From: Caballeronia zhejiangensis
GTDB lineage: Bacteria > Pseudomonadota > Gammaproteobacteria > Burkholderiales > Burkholderiaceae
DNA: 64,000 bases
Assembly (NCBI RefSeq): GCF_000698575.1
Contig: NZ_JFHD01000008.1
Coordinates: 124,001 to 188,000, forward strand
Direction: 5' to 3'
Below the pieces are notes generated by a model, which was given only the letters and a program-made list of their open reading frames with translations, made no database searches and was not told where the DNA came from. The translations under genes and the position numbers were made by a program. Below, in pieces: positions 49,698 to 60,980 of this stretch (position 1 is its first letter; the number at the start of each line of letters is the position of its first letter).

Positions 49698-50636
49698 TCA
49701 TTTGCTCCCGGCGCGCGAGCGGCCGGCGTCGCGCAGTGCGTCGACGAGCGCCTCTTCCACCGGCGTGCGCGCGGCGTCGTTGCGGCGGATCAGGCCGATG
49801 GGCTCGTCGGTGCCCGCGAAGGGCATCGGCAGCGCGGCGAGCAGTCCGAGGCCGATGTCCTGCTCGACCGCGCCGGCCGGCACGAACCACACGGCGTCGT
49901 TGTTCATCGCGAGCGCGCGCCCAAGCGACACCGACAACGTTTCGACGAGCGCCGTCAGCGCGTGCGCGCCGAACGCGGTCAGCACGCTTTCCGCCGATTG
50001 ACGGATCAGCGTGCCGAAAGGCGGCACGACGATCACGAACCGCGCGAGCAGCGCGGGCGTGAGCGGCGTTTCGAGCGTCAGCGGATGCTCGCGCCGCACG
50101 ACCACCGCGAGCGGCTCGCGATAAATCTGCTCGAAGGACAGCCCGTGCATCGCTTCCGGCTCGGACAAGCGTCCGACGACGAGATCGACGTCGCCCGCCT
50201 TCAGCTTTTCCAGCAAGAGCGCGTTGGAATCGGTCCAGACGGACAGCGACACCGCCGGCCACTGCTGCCGGAACGATGTCAGCGCGGGCGAAAGCAGCAC
50301 CGGCGCGACCGTCGGCAGAACGCCTATCGAAATGGATCCCGGCACGTCGCCACGTTCCCGCAGAAGCATGTCGACGCCCTCGCGCAGCGACGCCACGCAC
50401 GCGCTCGCGTGCGGCGCGAAGAGCCGGCCCTCGCGCGTAGGCACCGCGCCGCGCCGCCCACGCTCGAACAGCCGCACGCCTAGAATGGATTCGAGCTCGC
50501 CGATCGTTTTGGAAACGGCGGGCTGCGTGATCGACAGACTATCGGCGGCGCGCTGCACGCTGCCGAGTTGCGTGACGGCCAGAAAACACTGGAGATGCCG
50601 GAACTTGACGCGGGTGTTGGTGAAATCGGTATCCAT
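49698..50636 (-). CDS. pcaQ: LysR family pca operon activator PcaQ
   Basis: A 312-residue LysR protein. The HTH is RHLQCFLAVTQLGSVQRAAD and SITQPAVSKTIGELESILG. GSISIGVLPTVAPVLLSPAL and VDLVVGRLSEPEAM are effector-domain blocks of the PcaQ/GalR-type branch. PcaQ activates protocatechuate genes in response to beta-carboxy-cis,cis-muconate or related intermediates. It is divergent to pcaHG with 115 bases between, which supports the assignment. Confidence 0.88.
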   Translation of the reverse strand: MDTDFTNTRVKFRHLQCFLAVTQLGSVQRAADSLSITQPAVSKTIGELESILGVRLFERGRRGAVPTREGRLFAPHASACVASLREGVDMLLRERGDVPGSISIGVLPTVAPVLLSPALTSFRQQWPAVSLSVWTDSNALLLEKLKAGDVDLVVGRLSEPEAMHGLSFEQIYREPLAVVVRREHPLTLETPLTPALLARFVIVVPPFGTLIRQSAESVLTAFGAHALTALVETLSVSLGRALAMNNDAVWFVPAGAVEQDIGLGLLAALPMPFAGTDEPIGLIRRNDAARTPVEEALVDALRDAGRSRAGSK

Positions 50637-50644
50637 GACGATCC

Positions 50645-50681
50645 GTTATGCAAGATGGCACGAAACATCATTTTCCATAAC
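50645..50681. promoter_or_regulatory. Candidate PcaQ binding dyad
   Basis: GTTATG (50645-50650) and CATAAC (50676-50681) form an inverted pair 25 bases apart in the pcaQ-pcaH gap. The ATAAC half-site agrees with the half-site ATAACC reported for rhizobial PcaQ, but the spacing differs, so this is tentative. Confidence 0.35.
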
Positions 50682-50751
50682 TTGTGTCGTTCTATAAAGT
50701 AGCCGTCAGAAACATCCTATTCAACTTCCACAAATACAGGAGACAGTCGAC

Positions 50752-51453
50752 ATGACCTCCCCCATCCTCACACCGCGTGACTGGGAATCCCATCCCGCGT
50801 ATCTGTCGCCGGGTTACCGGTCGTCGGTCCTGCGCAGCCCCGGTTTGCCGCTCATTCCGCTGAAGGAAAATCTGCGCAACCGCCGCGTGCCGGTCTACGG
50901 TGCTGAAGACTTGGGCGTGCTCGACAACGACCTCACCCGTAACGCCGCGAAAAACGGCGAACCGCTCGGCGAGCGGATCATCGTGACGGGCCGTGTGCTC
51001 GACGAAGGCGGCCGTCCGGTGCGCAACACGCTCGTGGAAGTGTGGCAGGCGAACGCCGCCGGCCGCTACGTGCACAAGGCGGACCAGCACGATGCGCCGC
51101 TCGATCCGAACTTCCTCGGCGCGGGCCGCTGCCTGACCGACGACGAAGGCCGCTATCGCTTCATGACGATCAAGCCGGGCGCGTATCCGTGGGGCAACCA
51201 CCCGAACGCGTGGCGTCCGCAGCACATCCACTTCTCGCTCTTCGGCGAATATTTCGGCTCGCGCCTCGTCACGCAGATGTATTTCCCCGGCGATCCGCTG
51301 CTCGATCTCGATCCGATCTACCAAGGCATTCCCGAGCACGCTCGCAAGCGTCTGGTTTCGGCCTTTTCGATCGACACGACGCAGGAAAACTACGCGCTCG
51401 GCTACGAATTCGACATCGTGCTGCGCGGCCCGGACCAAACGCCGACGGAGTAA
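50752..51453 (+). CDS. pcaH: Protocatechuate 3,4-dioxygenase beta subunit
   Basis: A 233-residue intradiol dioxygenase. RIIVTGRVLDEGGRPVRN and LVEVWQANAAGRYVH are family blocks, and GAYPWGNHPN-WRPQHIHFS holds tyrosine and histidine ligands of the ferric iron. It opens protocatechuate between the hydroxyl groups to beta-carboxymuconate, entering the beta-ketoadipate pathway. AGGAG precedes the ATG at 50752. The alpha gene starts six bases after the stop. Confidence 0.96.
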   Translation: MTSPILTPRDWESHPAYLSPGYRSSVLRSPGLPLIPLKENLRNRRVPVYGAEDLGVLDNDLTRNAAKNGEPLGERIIVTGRVLDEGGRPVRNTLVEVWQANAAGRYVHKADQHDAPLDPNFLGAGRCLTDDEGRYRFMTIKPGAYPWGNHPNAWRPQHIHFSLFGEYFGSRLVTQMYFPGDPLLDLDPIYQGIPEHARKRLVSAFSIDTTQENYALGYEFDIVLRGPDQTPTE

Positions 51454-51459
51454 CCGAAC

Positions 51460-52068
51460 ATGACCACGCTGAAACAGACCCCTTCGCAGACCGTCGGACC
51501 GTACTTCGCTTACGGCCTCGTTCCCGAGCAGTACAACTTCGATCTGAAGAGCCTCTTCACCGCATCGGCGGCGGATCGTGAAGTGCCGGGCGAGCATATC
51601 GCCGTCGTCGGCAACGTGTTCGACGCGGAAGGCAAGCCCGTCAACGACGCGCTCATCGAAATCGCCCAGGCCGATGCGAACGGCCGCTACGTGCAGAGCG
51701 CGCAGGAAGCGCGCGAGTCTGGCTTTCGCGGTTTCGCGCGCTGCGGCACGGGCACGGATCCGAAGCTGCGCTTCATCTTCGATACGGTGAAGCCGGGCGC
51801 AACCGCCGACGATTCCGCGCCGCACCTCGATGTCATCGTGCTGATGCGCGGCATGCTGCTGCACACCTACACGCGCATCTACTTCGAGGACGAAACCGAA
51901 GCCAACGCGAAGGACACCGTGCTGCAGAGCGTGCCGGCGGAGCGCCGTCATACGCTGGTCGCGAAGCGCGAAGCGGGCGCGTCGGCCAAGCCGGGTTCGT
52001 CGGGCACGATCTATCGCTTCGACATCCATCTGCGCGGCCCGAACGAGACGGTTTTCTTCGATCTGTAA
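51460..52068 (+). CDS. pcaG: Protocatechuate 3,4-dioxygenase alpha subunit
   Basis: A 202-residue partner of PcaH. TPSQTVGPYFAYGL is the alpha-subunit start, HIAVVGNVFDAEGKPVNDALIE and IAQADANGRYV the dioxygenase core. It lacks the full iron-ligand set, as alpha chains do. It forms the alpha-beta protomer with PcaH. The C-terminus (TIYRFDIHLRGPNETVFFD) is typical. It is followed by a strong terminator. Confidence 0.96.
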   Translation: MTTLKQTPSQTVGPYFAYGLVPEQYNFDLKSLFTASAADREVPGEHIAVVGNVFDAEGKPVNDALIEIAQADANGRYVQSAQEARESGFRGFARCGTGTDPKLRFIFDTVKPGATADDSAPHLDVIVLMRGMLLHTYTRIYFEDETEANAKDTVLQSVPAERRHTLVAKREAGASAKPGSSGTIYRFDIHLRGPNETVFFDL

Positions 52069-52097
52069 AGTTTCTCGCAGCAGTCGTTCGAAACGAG

Positions 52098-52140
52098 GGC
52101 GTCCGGCACTGCGCTATAGTGTCGGACGCCTTTCGTTTTT
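52098..52140 (+). terminator. Terminator of pcaHG
   Basis: Arms GGCGTCCGGCAC / GTGTCGGACGCC with a 9-base loop and one mismatch, followed by TTTCGTTTTT, 30 bases after the pcaG stop. Confidence 0.88.
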
Positions 52141-52155
52141 CTCCGCACTCTTTCC

Positions 52156-52461
52156 ATGTCCGACGCTCCCACGCCCAGCCCGCTCTACGTCAAGCTTCTC
52201 GCCGAAACCGCCCAGATCGGCTGGTCCGAGCTTGAGCGCTTTTTCGCGCAAGGCAAGCTCATCTGGGTGAAGGGCGATCTCGATCTCGTAAGCGTCGCGG
52301 AAGCCATCGCCAACGACGACAAGCAGCAGGTCACGCAATGGCTTTCGGCGGGACTCGTCGAACGCATGCAGGCCGAGACCGCCGCCGATGTCGCCGCGCG
52401 CGATCCGCAATTGTGGGCGGTGGTGCTGTCGCCGTGGGTATGCGTGCAGGAACGCGGGTGA
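52156..52461 (+). CDS. DUF2288 domain-containing protein
   Basis: A 101-residue protein. LYVKLLAETAQIGWSELERF, FAQGKLIWVKGDLDLVSVAE and AARDPQLWAVVLSPWVCVQE are the DUF2288 blocks. It is soluble and of unknown function. It lies after the pcaHG terminator, so it is a separate unit. Confidence 0.9.
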   Translation: MSDAPTPSPLYVKLLAETAQIGWSELERFFAQGKLIWVKGDLDLVSVAEAIANDDKQQVTQWLSAGLVERMQAETAADVAARDPQLWAVVLSPWVCVQERG

Positions 52462-52509
52462 ACGGATGCAGTCGCGCTGCCTCGCGACACCGCAGTAAGC
52501 GCTGAAGCG

Positions 52510-53598
52510 CTAACTGCGGTTGTCGACGTAATCCGTCCACAGCACGACGAGAATCGTCATCAGCGCCGGGCCGATGAAAAGGCCGATCAGCCCGAACGTC
52601 TCCGCGCCGCCGAGAATGCCGAACAGCACGAGCAGAAACGGCAGCCGCGCCGATCCGCCGATCAGCACCGGCCGCACGAAGTGCTCCGCCACGAACACCA
52701 CGATCAGCCCGAACACGGCGACGCACGCCGCCGCGATGGTCGAGCCTTGCGCGAGCAGCCATAGCGCCGAGCCGAGAAAGACGATCGGCGCGCAGAACGG
52801 CAGCATCGCCGCGACGGCCGTCAGCATGCCCAGCAGCGTCGCATGCGGCACGCCCGTCACCGCATAGGCGACGCCGAGCAGCGCGCCCTCCCCCAAGCCG
52901 ACGACCACGAGCCCCACGACCGTGCTGCGCACCGATTCGGCCATCCGGCGAACGATCGCGGCGCCATCCGGGCCGAACGCGCGGCGCGAACCCGCGAGCA
53001 GTTGCTCGCCGAGCTTCGAACCCGCGAGAAACACGAAGAAGAGCGTCATCAGCATGAAGCCGAAGATGACGAAACCATGCACGACGCGCCCGCCGAAGTG
53101 CCGCGTCATCGCGACGACCGTCGCGCTATGCAGGTTCTTCACTGCGGGCGATGCTTCGAGCGGCGTCGCGAGATTCTCCTGCCACCAGCGCGCGACTTGT
53201 TGCGAACCCATCGGCAGATGCTCGATGAACGCGGGCATCGGAAGGCCGGTGCGCAGCACTTCGTGGAACCAGTGGAGCATGTCGCGCGCTTCGCTCACCG
53301 TCTGCGCCGCGACGATGAAAAACGGCACGACGAAAAGCAGGCCGATGGCCGCGGTCAGCCCGACAGCAAGCACGTTGTGATGCCGTCTGAACATGGGCCG
53401 GCGTTCGAGCCAGCCGAAAGCCGGCCACAGCGCAATCGCGATCACGCTCGCCCAGACGACCGCCGGAATGAAGGTACGCGCCGTATAGAGCGCGACCAGA
53501 ACGAGCACGGCATAGAGCGCGGCGGAAGCGGTGCGCTGCATCTTTCGCGTGCGCTCGGATGAGTCCGGGGTCGGGTCGTTGCGCGGCTGGATCGGCAT
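52510..53598 (-). CDS. AI-2E family transporter (PerM/TqsA type)
   Basis: A 362-residue polytopic protein with about eight helices. The first pair (ASAALYAVLVLVALYTARTF, AVVWASVIAIALWPAFGWLE) and the re-entrant PFFIVAAQT region are typical, and GGLIGLFIGPAL-like FGLIGLFIGPALMTILVVLW closes the domain. The family exports or cycles small molecules; autoinducer-2 transport is shown only for some. The ATG at 53598 was chosen; 53541 is the shorter option. It is convergent with the DUF2288 gene and divergent to the OmpA lipoprotein. Confidence 0.9.
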   Translation of the reverse strand: MPIQPRNDPTPDSSERTRKMQRTASAALYAVLVLVALYTARTFIPAVVWASVIAIALWPAFGWLERRPMFRRHHNVLAVGLTAAIGLLFVVPFFIVAAQTVSEARDMLHWFHEVLRTGLPMPAFIEHLPMGSQQVARWWQENLATPLEASPAVKNLHSATVVAMTRHFGGRVVHGFVIFGFMLMTLFFVFLAGSKLGEQLLAGSRRAFGPDGAAIVRRMAESVRSTVVGLVVVGLGEGALLGVAYAVTGVPHATLLGMLTAVAAMLPFCAPIVFLGSALWLLAQGSTIAAACVAVFGLIVVFVAEHFVRPVLIGGSARLPFLLVLFGILGGAETFGLIGLFIGPALMTILVVLWTDYVDNRS

Positions 53599-53772
53599 GG
53601 ATGATGAGGCTCTGTTCGAGAGATCGATGACCGGCGAAACATGAAAGCTCGCCAGCATTGTAATCACGCACGAATCATTCCACTCGATGCGCGCAGTCAG
53701 GCAACGTTATTTACAGAAGGCACCTTTCGCGCTCCCTATAATCGAGACTCGATTTCGATGCAGGACTATGCA

Positions 53773-54289
53773 ATGAAGGCAATGGCTTCGCGCGCAACGG
53801 TGGGCGCATGTGTGTCGCTCGCGCTGCTCGCCGGATGTTCAAGCGGGCTCAATCGGTCGAAGGAAGACCGGTTGAACGCGCAATACGGCATCACGATGTT
53901 GCCGGTCAAGGGAGGCGTGGAGATGCGCTTGCCGAACACGCCGCTCTTCGATACCGATGAATCGACGCTTCGCCGCAGCGATTCGCCGATGCTCGATCGC
54001 GCGGCGCAAGTGTTGAAGCGCAGCATGCGGCCCGTGCTGATCGAAGGCCATACCGACAACGAAGGCTCGCTCGCCTATAACCGCGCACTGTCGGCGGCGC
54101 GCGCCGATGCCGTCGCGCAGGCGTTGATCGCGCGCGGCGTGCCCGCCGAACGGATCACGACGAAGGGCATGGCGTATCTGCGGCCCATCGCGACGAACGA
54201 CACCCGTGAAGGGCGCGCACTGAATCGCCGCGTGGAAATTCTCGTGCGCGCCGAGAGCGAAGAGACGCTGCTCGGCGCGCCCGCCAAGG

Positions 54290-54300
<11 letters not shown>
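53773..54300 (+). CDS. OmpA family lipoprotein
   Basis: A 175-residue lipoprotein. The signal peptide VGACVSLALLAGCSS has the lipobox LLAGC, with the cysteine anchored in the outer membrane. The OmpA C-terminal domain follows (RPVLIEGHTDNEGSLAYN, LSAARADAVAQALI, NRRVEILV), which binds peptidoglycan. AGGA seven bases upstream supports the ATG at 53773; an ATG at 53758 is the alternative. Its last 11 bases overlap the 3' end of the convergent carboxylase gene. Confidence 0.92.
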
Positions 54301-56293
<1,993 letters not shown>

Positions 56294-56310
56294 GGCGTTA
56301 CATCCCGAGG

Positions 56311-57918
56311 TCACATGCGGAACACGCCGAAGCGTGTTTCTTCGATAGGTGCGTTCATCGTCGCGGCCAATCCGAGGCCCAGAACGTCGCGGGTCTGCGC
56401 GGGATCGATCACGCCATCGTCCCACAGACGCGCGCTCGCGTAATACGGATGCCCTTGCACTTCGTATTGATCGCGGATCGGCGCCTTGAACGCTTCCTCG
56501 TCCTCCTTCGACCACGTGCCGCCCTTCTTCTCGATGCCGTCGCGCCGCACCGTCGCGAGCACGGACGCGGCCTGCTCGCCGCCCATCACCGAGATGCGCG
56601 CGTTCGGCCACATCCACAGAAAGCGCGGCGAATACGCGCGGCCGCACATGCCGTAATTGCCCGCGCCGAACGAGCCGCCGATGATCACCGTGAACTTCGG
56701 CACCTTGGCGGTCGCGACCGCCGTCACCATCTTGGCGCCGTTGCGCGCGATGCCTTCGTTCTCGTACTTGCGGCCGACCATGAAGCCCGTGATGTTCTGC
56801 AGGAACACGAGCGGAATCTTGCGTTGCGCGCACAGTTCGATGAAATGCGCGCCCTTCAAGGCGGATTCGCTGAAGAGAATGCCATTGTTCGCGACGATGC
56901 CGACCGGATGCCCCCAGATATGCGCGAAACCGCAGACGAGCGTCGTGCCGTAGCGCGCCTTGAATTCGTCGAAAGCGGAATCGTCGACGATGCGCGCGAT
57001 CACTTCACGCACGTCGAAAGGCTTGCGCGTATCGACGGGAATCACGCCGTAGACGCTTTGCGGGTCATAGCGCGGCGGCAGCGGTTCTTTCAATGCGAGC
57101 GTCGGCGTCTTCACGCGATTCAGATTGCCGACGATGCTGCGCGCGATGCCGAGCGCATGCGCGTCGTTCTGCGCGAGATGATCGGCGACGCCGGACAGAC
57201 GCGTATGGACATCGCCGCCGCCGAGATCTTCGGCGCTGACTTCTTCGCCCGTCGCGGCTTTCACCAACGGCGGACCGCCGAGAAAGATCGTGCCTTGATT
57301 CTTGACGATGATCGATTCATCGCTCATCGCGGGCACGTACGCGCCGCCCGCCGTGCACGAGCCCATCACCACGGCGATCTGCGCGATGCCTTGCGCCGAC
57401 ATGTTCGCCTGGTTGTAGAAGATGCGGCCGAAGTGATCGCGATCGGGAAACACGTCGTCCTGATTCGGCAGATTCGCGCCGCCCGAATCGACGAGATACA
57501 CGCACGGCAGGCGGTTCTGCTCCGCTATTTCCTGCGCGCGCAAATGCTTCTTCACGGTGACGGGATAGTACGTGCCGCCCTTGACCGTCGCGTCGTTGCA
57601 CACGACGACGCACTCCTGCCCCGCAATGCGCCCGATGCCGGTGATGATGCCCGCGCCGGGCGCGTCATCGTTGTACATACCGTACGCCGCGAGCTGCGAC
57701 AGTTCGAGAAACGGCGTGCCCGGATCGAGCAGTTGCGCGATGCGATCGCGCGGCAGCAGCTTGTCGCGCGATACGTGCTTGTCGCGCGCGGCCGCGCCGC
57801 CGCCTTCCGCGATCTTGGCGATCTTCTCTTTGAGGTCCGCGACGAGCGCTTCGAGCGCCGCCGCGTTCGTGCGGAATTCCTCGCCGCGCGGATTCAGTTT
57901 CGATTCGATGATCGTCAT
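56311..57918 (-). CDS. liuB: Methylcrotonyl-CoA carboxylase beta subunit
   Basis: A 535-residue carboxyltransferase. [14 protein letters not shown] is the N-terminal helix, [39 protein letters not shown] and [20 protein letters not shown] the carboxyltransferase blocks. It transfers carboxybiotin to 3-methylcrotonyl-CoA. It follows liuA by ten bases and precedes liuD, consistent with one operon. Confidence 0.95.
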   Translation of the reverse strand: MTIIESKLNPRGEEFRTNAAALEALVADLKEKIAKIAEGGGAAARDKHVSRDKLLPRDRIAQLLDPGTPFLELSQLAAYGMYNDDAPGAGIITGIGRIAGQECVVVCNDATVKGGTYYPVTVKKHLRAQEIAEQNRLPCVYLVDSGGANLPNQDDVFPDRDHFGRIFYNQANMSAQGIAQIAVVMGSCTAGGAYVPAMSDESIIVKNQGTIFLGGPPLVKAATGEEVSAEDLGGGDVHTRLSGVADHLAQNDAHALGIARSIVGNLNRVKTPTLALKEPLPPRYDPQSVYGVIPVDTRKPFDVREVIARIVDDSAFDEFKARYGTTLVCGFAHIWGHPVGIVANNGILFSESALKGAHFIELCAQRKIPLVFLQNITGFMVGRKYENEGIARNGAKMVTAVATAKVPKFTVIIGGSFGAGNYGMCGRAYSPRFLWMWPNARISVMGGEQAASVLATVRRDGIEKKGGTWSKEDEEAFKAPIRDQYEVQGHPYYASARLWDDGVIDPAQTRDVLGLGLAATMNAPIEETRFGVFRM

Positions 57919-57928
57919 GACGCGCGCC

Positions 57929-59110
57929 TCAAGCCGTCTCGGCGAACAGTTCGCGGCCGATCAGCATGCGGCGGATTTCGCTCGTGCCCGCGCCGATTTC
58001 ATAGAGCTTCGCATCGCGCCACAGACGGCCGACCGGATATTCGTTGATGTAGCCGTTGCCCCCGAGCACCTGAATCGCTTCGCCCGCCATCCACGTCGCT
58101 TTTTCGGCGGTGTAGAGAATGACGCCCGCGCAGTCCTTGCGCACTTGCCGCACATGGTCCGAGCCGAGCGTATCGAGCTGACGGCCGACGGCGTAAAGAT
58201 ACGCGCGGCACGCTTGCAGCGTCGAGTACATGTCCGCGACCTTCCCCTGAATGAGCTGGAATTCGCCGATCGCCTGACCGAACTGCTTGCGATCGTGGAT
58301 ATACGGCACGACCGCGTCCATGCACGCGAGCATGATGCCGGTCGGCCCGCCCGCGAGCACCGCGCGCTCGTAGTCGAGGCCGCTCATCAGCACTTTCGTG
58401 CCGCCGTTCAGTTGACCGAGAATGTTCTCCTTCGGCACTTCGACGTTCTCGAACACGAGTTCGCCGGTATGCGAGCCGCGCATGCCGAGCTTGTCGAGCT
58501 TCTGCGCAACCGAAAAGCCTTTCATGCCCTTCTCGACGATGAACGCCGTGATGCCGCGCGGACCGGCTTCGATGTCCGTCTTCGCATACACGACGAGCGT
58601 GTCGCAATCCGGCCCGTTGGTGATCCACATCTTGGTGCCGTTGAGCACGTAGTGATCGCCCTTTTCCTCGGCGCGCAGCTTCATGCTGACGACGTCGGAG
58701 CCGGCGTTCGGCTCGCTCATCGCAAGTGCGCCGATATGCTCGCCGGACACGAGCTTCGGCAGATACTTGCGCTTTTGCACCTCGGTGCCATTGCGATGAA
58801 TCTGGTTCACGCACAGATTCGAATGCGCGCCGTACGACAACCCGACCGACGCCGACGCCCGCGAAATCTCTTCCATCGCGATCATGTGCGCCGTATAGCC
58901 CATGTTCGCGCCGCCGTATTCCTCGGAGACCGTCATGCCGAGCACGCCGAGATCGCCGAATTTCTTCCAGAGATCCATCGGGAACTGATCGCTGTGATCG
59001 ATCTCGCCCGCGCGCGGCGCGATTTCCTTCGCTGCGAAATTGGCGAGCGAGTCGCGCAACATGTCGATGTCTTCGCCCAACGCGAAATTCAGGCCGGGTA
59101 CGTTGCTCAT
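57929..59110 (-). CDS. liuA: Isovaleryl-CoA dehydrogenase
   Basis: A 393-residue acyl-CoA dehydrogenase. [19 protein letters not shown] opens the fold, [13 protein letters not shown] and [18 protein letters not shown] bind FAD. The [17 protein letters not shown] motif places the catalytic glutamate where isovaleryl-CoA dehydrogenases have it, not in the usual C-terminal position. It oxidises isovaleryl-CoA to 3-methylcrotonyl-CoA. GGAGGAG precedes the ATG at 59110. It is the first gene of the liu operon. Confidence 0.96.
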   Translation of the reverse strand: MSNVPGLNFALGEDIDMLRDSLANFAAKEIAPRAGEIDHSDQFPMDLWKKFGDLGVLGMTVSEEYGGANMGYTAHMIAMEEISRASASVGLSYGAHSNLCVNQIHRNGTEVQKRKYLPKLVSGEHIGALAMSEPNAGSDVVSMKLRAEEKGDHYVLNGTKMWITNGPDCDTLVVYAKTDIEAGPRGITAFIVEKGMKGFSVAQKLDKLGMRGSHTGELVFENVEVPKENILGQLNGGTKVLMSGLDYERAVLAGGPTGIMLACMDAVVPYIHDRKQFGQAIGEFQLIQGKVADMYSTLQACRAYLYAVGRQLDTLGSDHVRQVRKDCAGVILYTAEKATWMAGEAIQVLGGNGYINEYPVGRLWRDAKLYEIGAGTSEIRRMLIGRELFAETA

Positions 59111-59202
59111 GGGTCGTCTCCTCCAGATGCGATGTTTTCGGTGCGTCCTGAAATATGAGCCTCACTCACACAGGACCACAAACCACGGAATGGGGCAATT
59201 TC

Positions 59203-59247
59203 ACGCTCAAATCGCCTAGCCGTCAATAGATTTTTGAGCTACGCTCA
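59203..59247. promoter_or_regulatory. Candidate TetR operator in the liuA-tetR gap
   Basis: TGAGC-TAC-GCTCA (59235-59247) is a small perfect dyad, and the half-site ACGCTCA recurs at 59203-59209 and 59241-59247. Position between the divergent genes fits autoregulation. Sequence support is modest. Confidence 0.35.
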
Positions 59248-59273
59248 CATTTATTTCCCCACGTTTCCCGCCA

Positions 59274-60008
59274 ATGTCGACGCAAACCACCGCCACCGGC
59301 CGCCGCGCGCCCGCCGGCGTCAAATCGCAGCAGCGCGTGAAGGACATCCTGCAGGCGGGGCGCGACGTCTTCGCCGAGAAAGGCTACGACGCCGCGACGA
59401 GCGCCGAGATCGCGCAGCGCGCGGGCATTTCGGAAGCGACGGTGTTCAGCTATTTCAGCGGCAAGCGCGAGTTGTGCGCGCGCGTCATCGCGGATTGGTA
59501 CGACGAAATCATCGATGCCTTCGAGAGCGGCCTCCCGCGCGACGGCTCCGTGCGGCAGCAGTTCGCGTTCATCGTCAGAACGCACATGCGGCTGATGCTG
59601 ATGAACGGCACCGGGTTGTGCGCGCTCGTGCTGTCCGAAGGCCGCACGAAGCAGCACGATCTCTCCGACACGCTGACCGAACTGCAGCGCCGCTACACCG
59701 CGCCGCTGATGGACGTGCTCGCGCGCGGCCAGGCGCTCGGCCACGTGCGCGCCGACATGCCGTTGCGTCTGTTGCGCTCGCTCGTTTTCGGGCCGATGGA
59801 GCACGTCCTGTGGGACGCGACGCTCGCGAAGCGCCGCCTGAGTCAGACTCAGATCGAGACGACGGCGAACGAATTGGTGGAAGTATTGTGGGCGGCGCTG
59901 CAGCCGCCGAACGCGCAGCTGGCGGCGCTCGCGCAGTTCCGGCAGGACGTCGAGGAAGCGTCGCGGCGCTTCGAAGCGAGCGCCGCGCGCGAGAAACCTA
60001 CTTCTTGA
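59274..60008 (+). CDS. TetR/AcrR family regulator of the liu operon
   Basis: A 244-residue regulator. The HTH is VFAEKGYDAATSAEIAQRAGISEATVFSYF in pattern (given here in part: SAEIAQRAGISEATVFSYF). The C-terminal ligand domain is variable. It is divergent to liuA, so it probably represses isovalerate genes, whereas many proteobacteria use the MerR-type LiuR. Its end overlaps the convergent ferritin-like gene by 11 bases. Confidence 0.88.
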   Translation: MSTQTTATGRRAPAGVKSQQRVKDILQAGRDVFAEKGYDAATSAEIAQRAGISEATVFSYFSGKRELCARVIADWYDEIIDAFESGLPRDGSVRQQFAFIVRTHMRLMLMNGTGLCALVLSEGRTKQHDLSDTLTELQRRYTAPLMDVLARGQALGHVRADMPLRLLRSLVFGPMEHVLWDATLAKRRLSQTQIETTANELVEVLWAALQPPNAQLAALAQFRQDVEEASRRFEASAAREKPTS

Positions 60009-60894
60009 CGAAGCGCAGCGCGAGCCGCGCGAGTTTCGGCACGGTCGTCGGACGCAGCAGGCGCGCGTCGTAACCGCCCATGCGGCGATCATTTTCGGCG
60101 AGACACAGTTCGATCAGCGAGCGAACCGATACATCGCCCGCGACCGAATCGCCGACATTCGCCGGAAAGTTCGCATCCTGCGCCGCGCCGCTCTTGTCGA
60201 AGCCGCGCGCGAGCGAGATGCGGTCGCGAATCAGCGAAATCCACACGCTCGCGGTCTTGATCAGGAACCACGGCTTGCGATACCAAGGCAGACTCCGCCG
60301 ATACCACGCGACCCAGTTCGCGAAAAACAGGATGTGCCGCGCCTCTTCCTGAATCACCGGCTCGAAGGTTTCGACGAGTTCCTCGGGAAAGTAACCCGAT
60401 TGTCGCGCCGCCTCGAATAGGCCGAACGCGAAAAAACTGTCGATGCACTCGCTGTAACCCGTGAGCATCCACGCGCGCAATGCATCGTCGGGAGCGGGAT
60501 ACGGCGGTTCGGGCGCGAGCTCGATGCCATATGCCTCGACGAGCTTCGACAGCACCAGCTTGTGCCGCGCTTCCTCGCCGCCGTTCATGCGCAAGGCTTC
60601 GCGCAATTGCGGATCGCCGACGGTGCCCGCGTAGGTCGCGACGCGGATCGACGCGCGCCCTTCCGTCTGCACCGCGATATCCCAGATCGGCAGCGACGTC
60701 ACGCGCTTCAACGCCGCGGGATCGAGCTTCGGCCAGTCGATGACGGCCGGCTTGTACGGATTGTGCGTCGTCAGCAACATCTCGCAGAACATGCGCTTGT
60801 GCAGGTCCGAACCGATCGGAATCTTCCCCGTCGACCGGTACGTCCAGTTGCGCATCGCATGATCTGCTTCCACCGGGTTGAGCGTGTCGGACAT
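59998..60894 (-). CDS. Ferritin-like domain-containing protein
   Basis: A 298-residue helical protein. GGEEARHKLVLSKL and IQEEARHILFFANW each carry an E-E-x-x-H pair, the signature of a di-iron four-helix bundle. It may be an oxidase or metal-binding protein; the substrate is unknown. MSDTLNPVEADHAM is the chosen start at 60894. It lies downstream of an MFS gene on the same strand with an 86-base gap. Confidence 0.82.
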   Translation of the reverse strand: MSDTLNPVEADHAMRNWTYRSTGKIPIGSDLHKRMFCEMLLTTHNPYKPAVIDWPKLDPAALKRVTSLPIWDIAVQTEGRASIRVATYAGTVGDPQLREALRMNGGEEARHKLVLSKLVEAYGIELAPEPPYPAPDDALRAWMLTGYSECIDSFFAFGLFEAARQSGYFPEELVETFEPVIQEEARHILFFANWVAWYRRSLPWYRKPWFLIKTASVWISLIRDRISLARGFDKSGAAQDANFPANVGDSVAGDVSVRSLIELCLAENDRRMGGYDARLLRPTTVPKLARLALRFVKK

Positions 60895-60980
60895 ATTCGA
60901 ATATTGGCCGCCGAATGGGTAGGTCCTGCGGATTTTGGCATACAGGGCGCTGACTCGCAGCATCATGCGCGCATTTTCGC

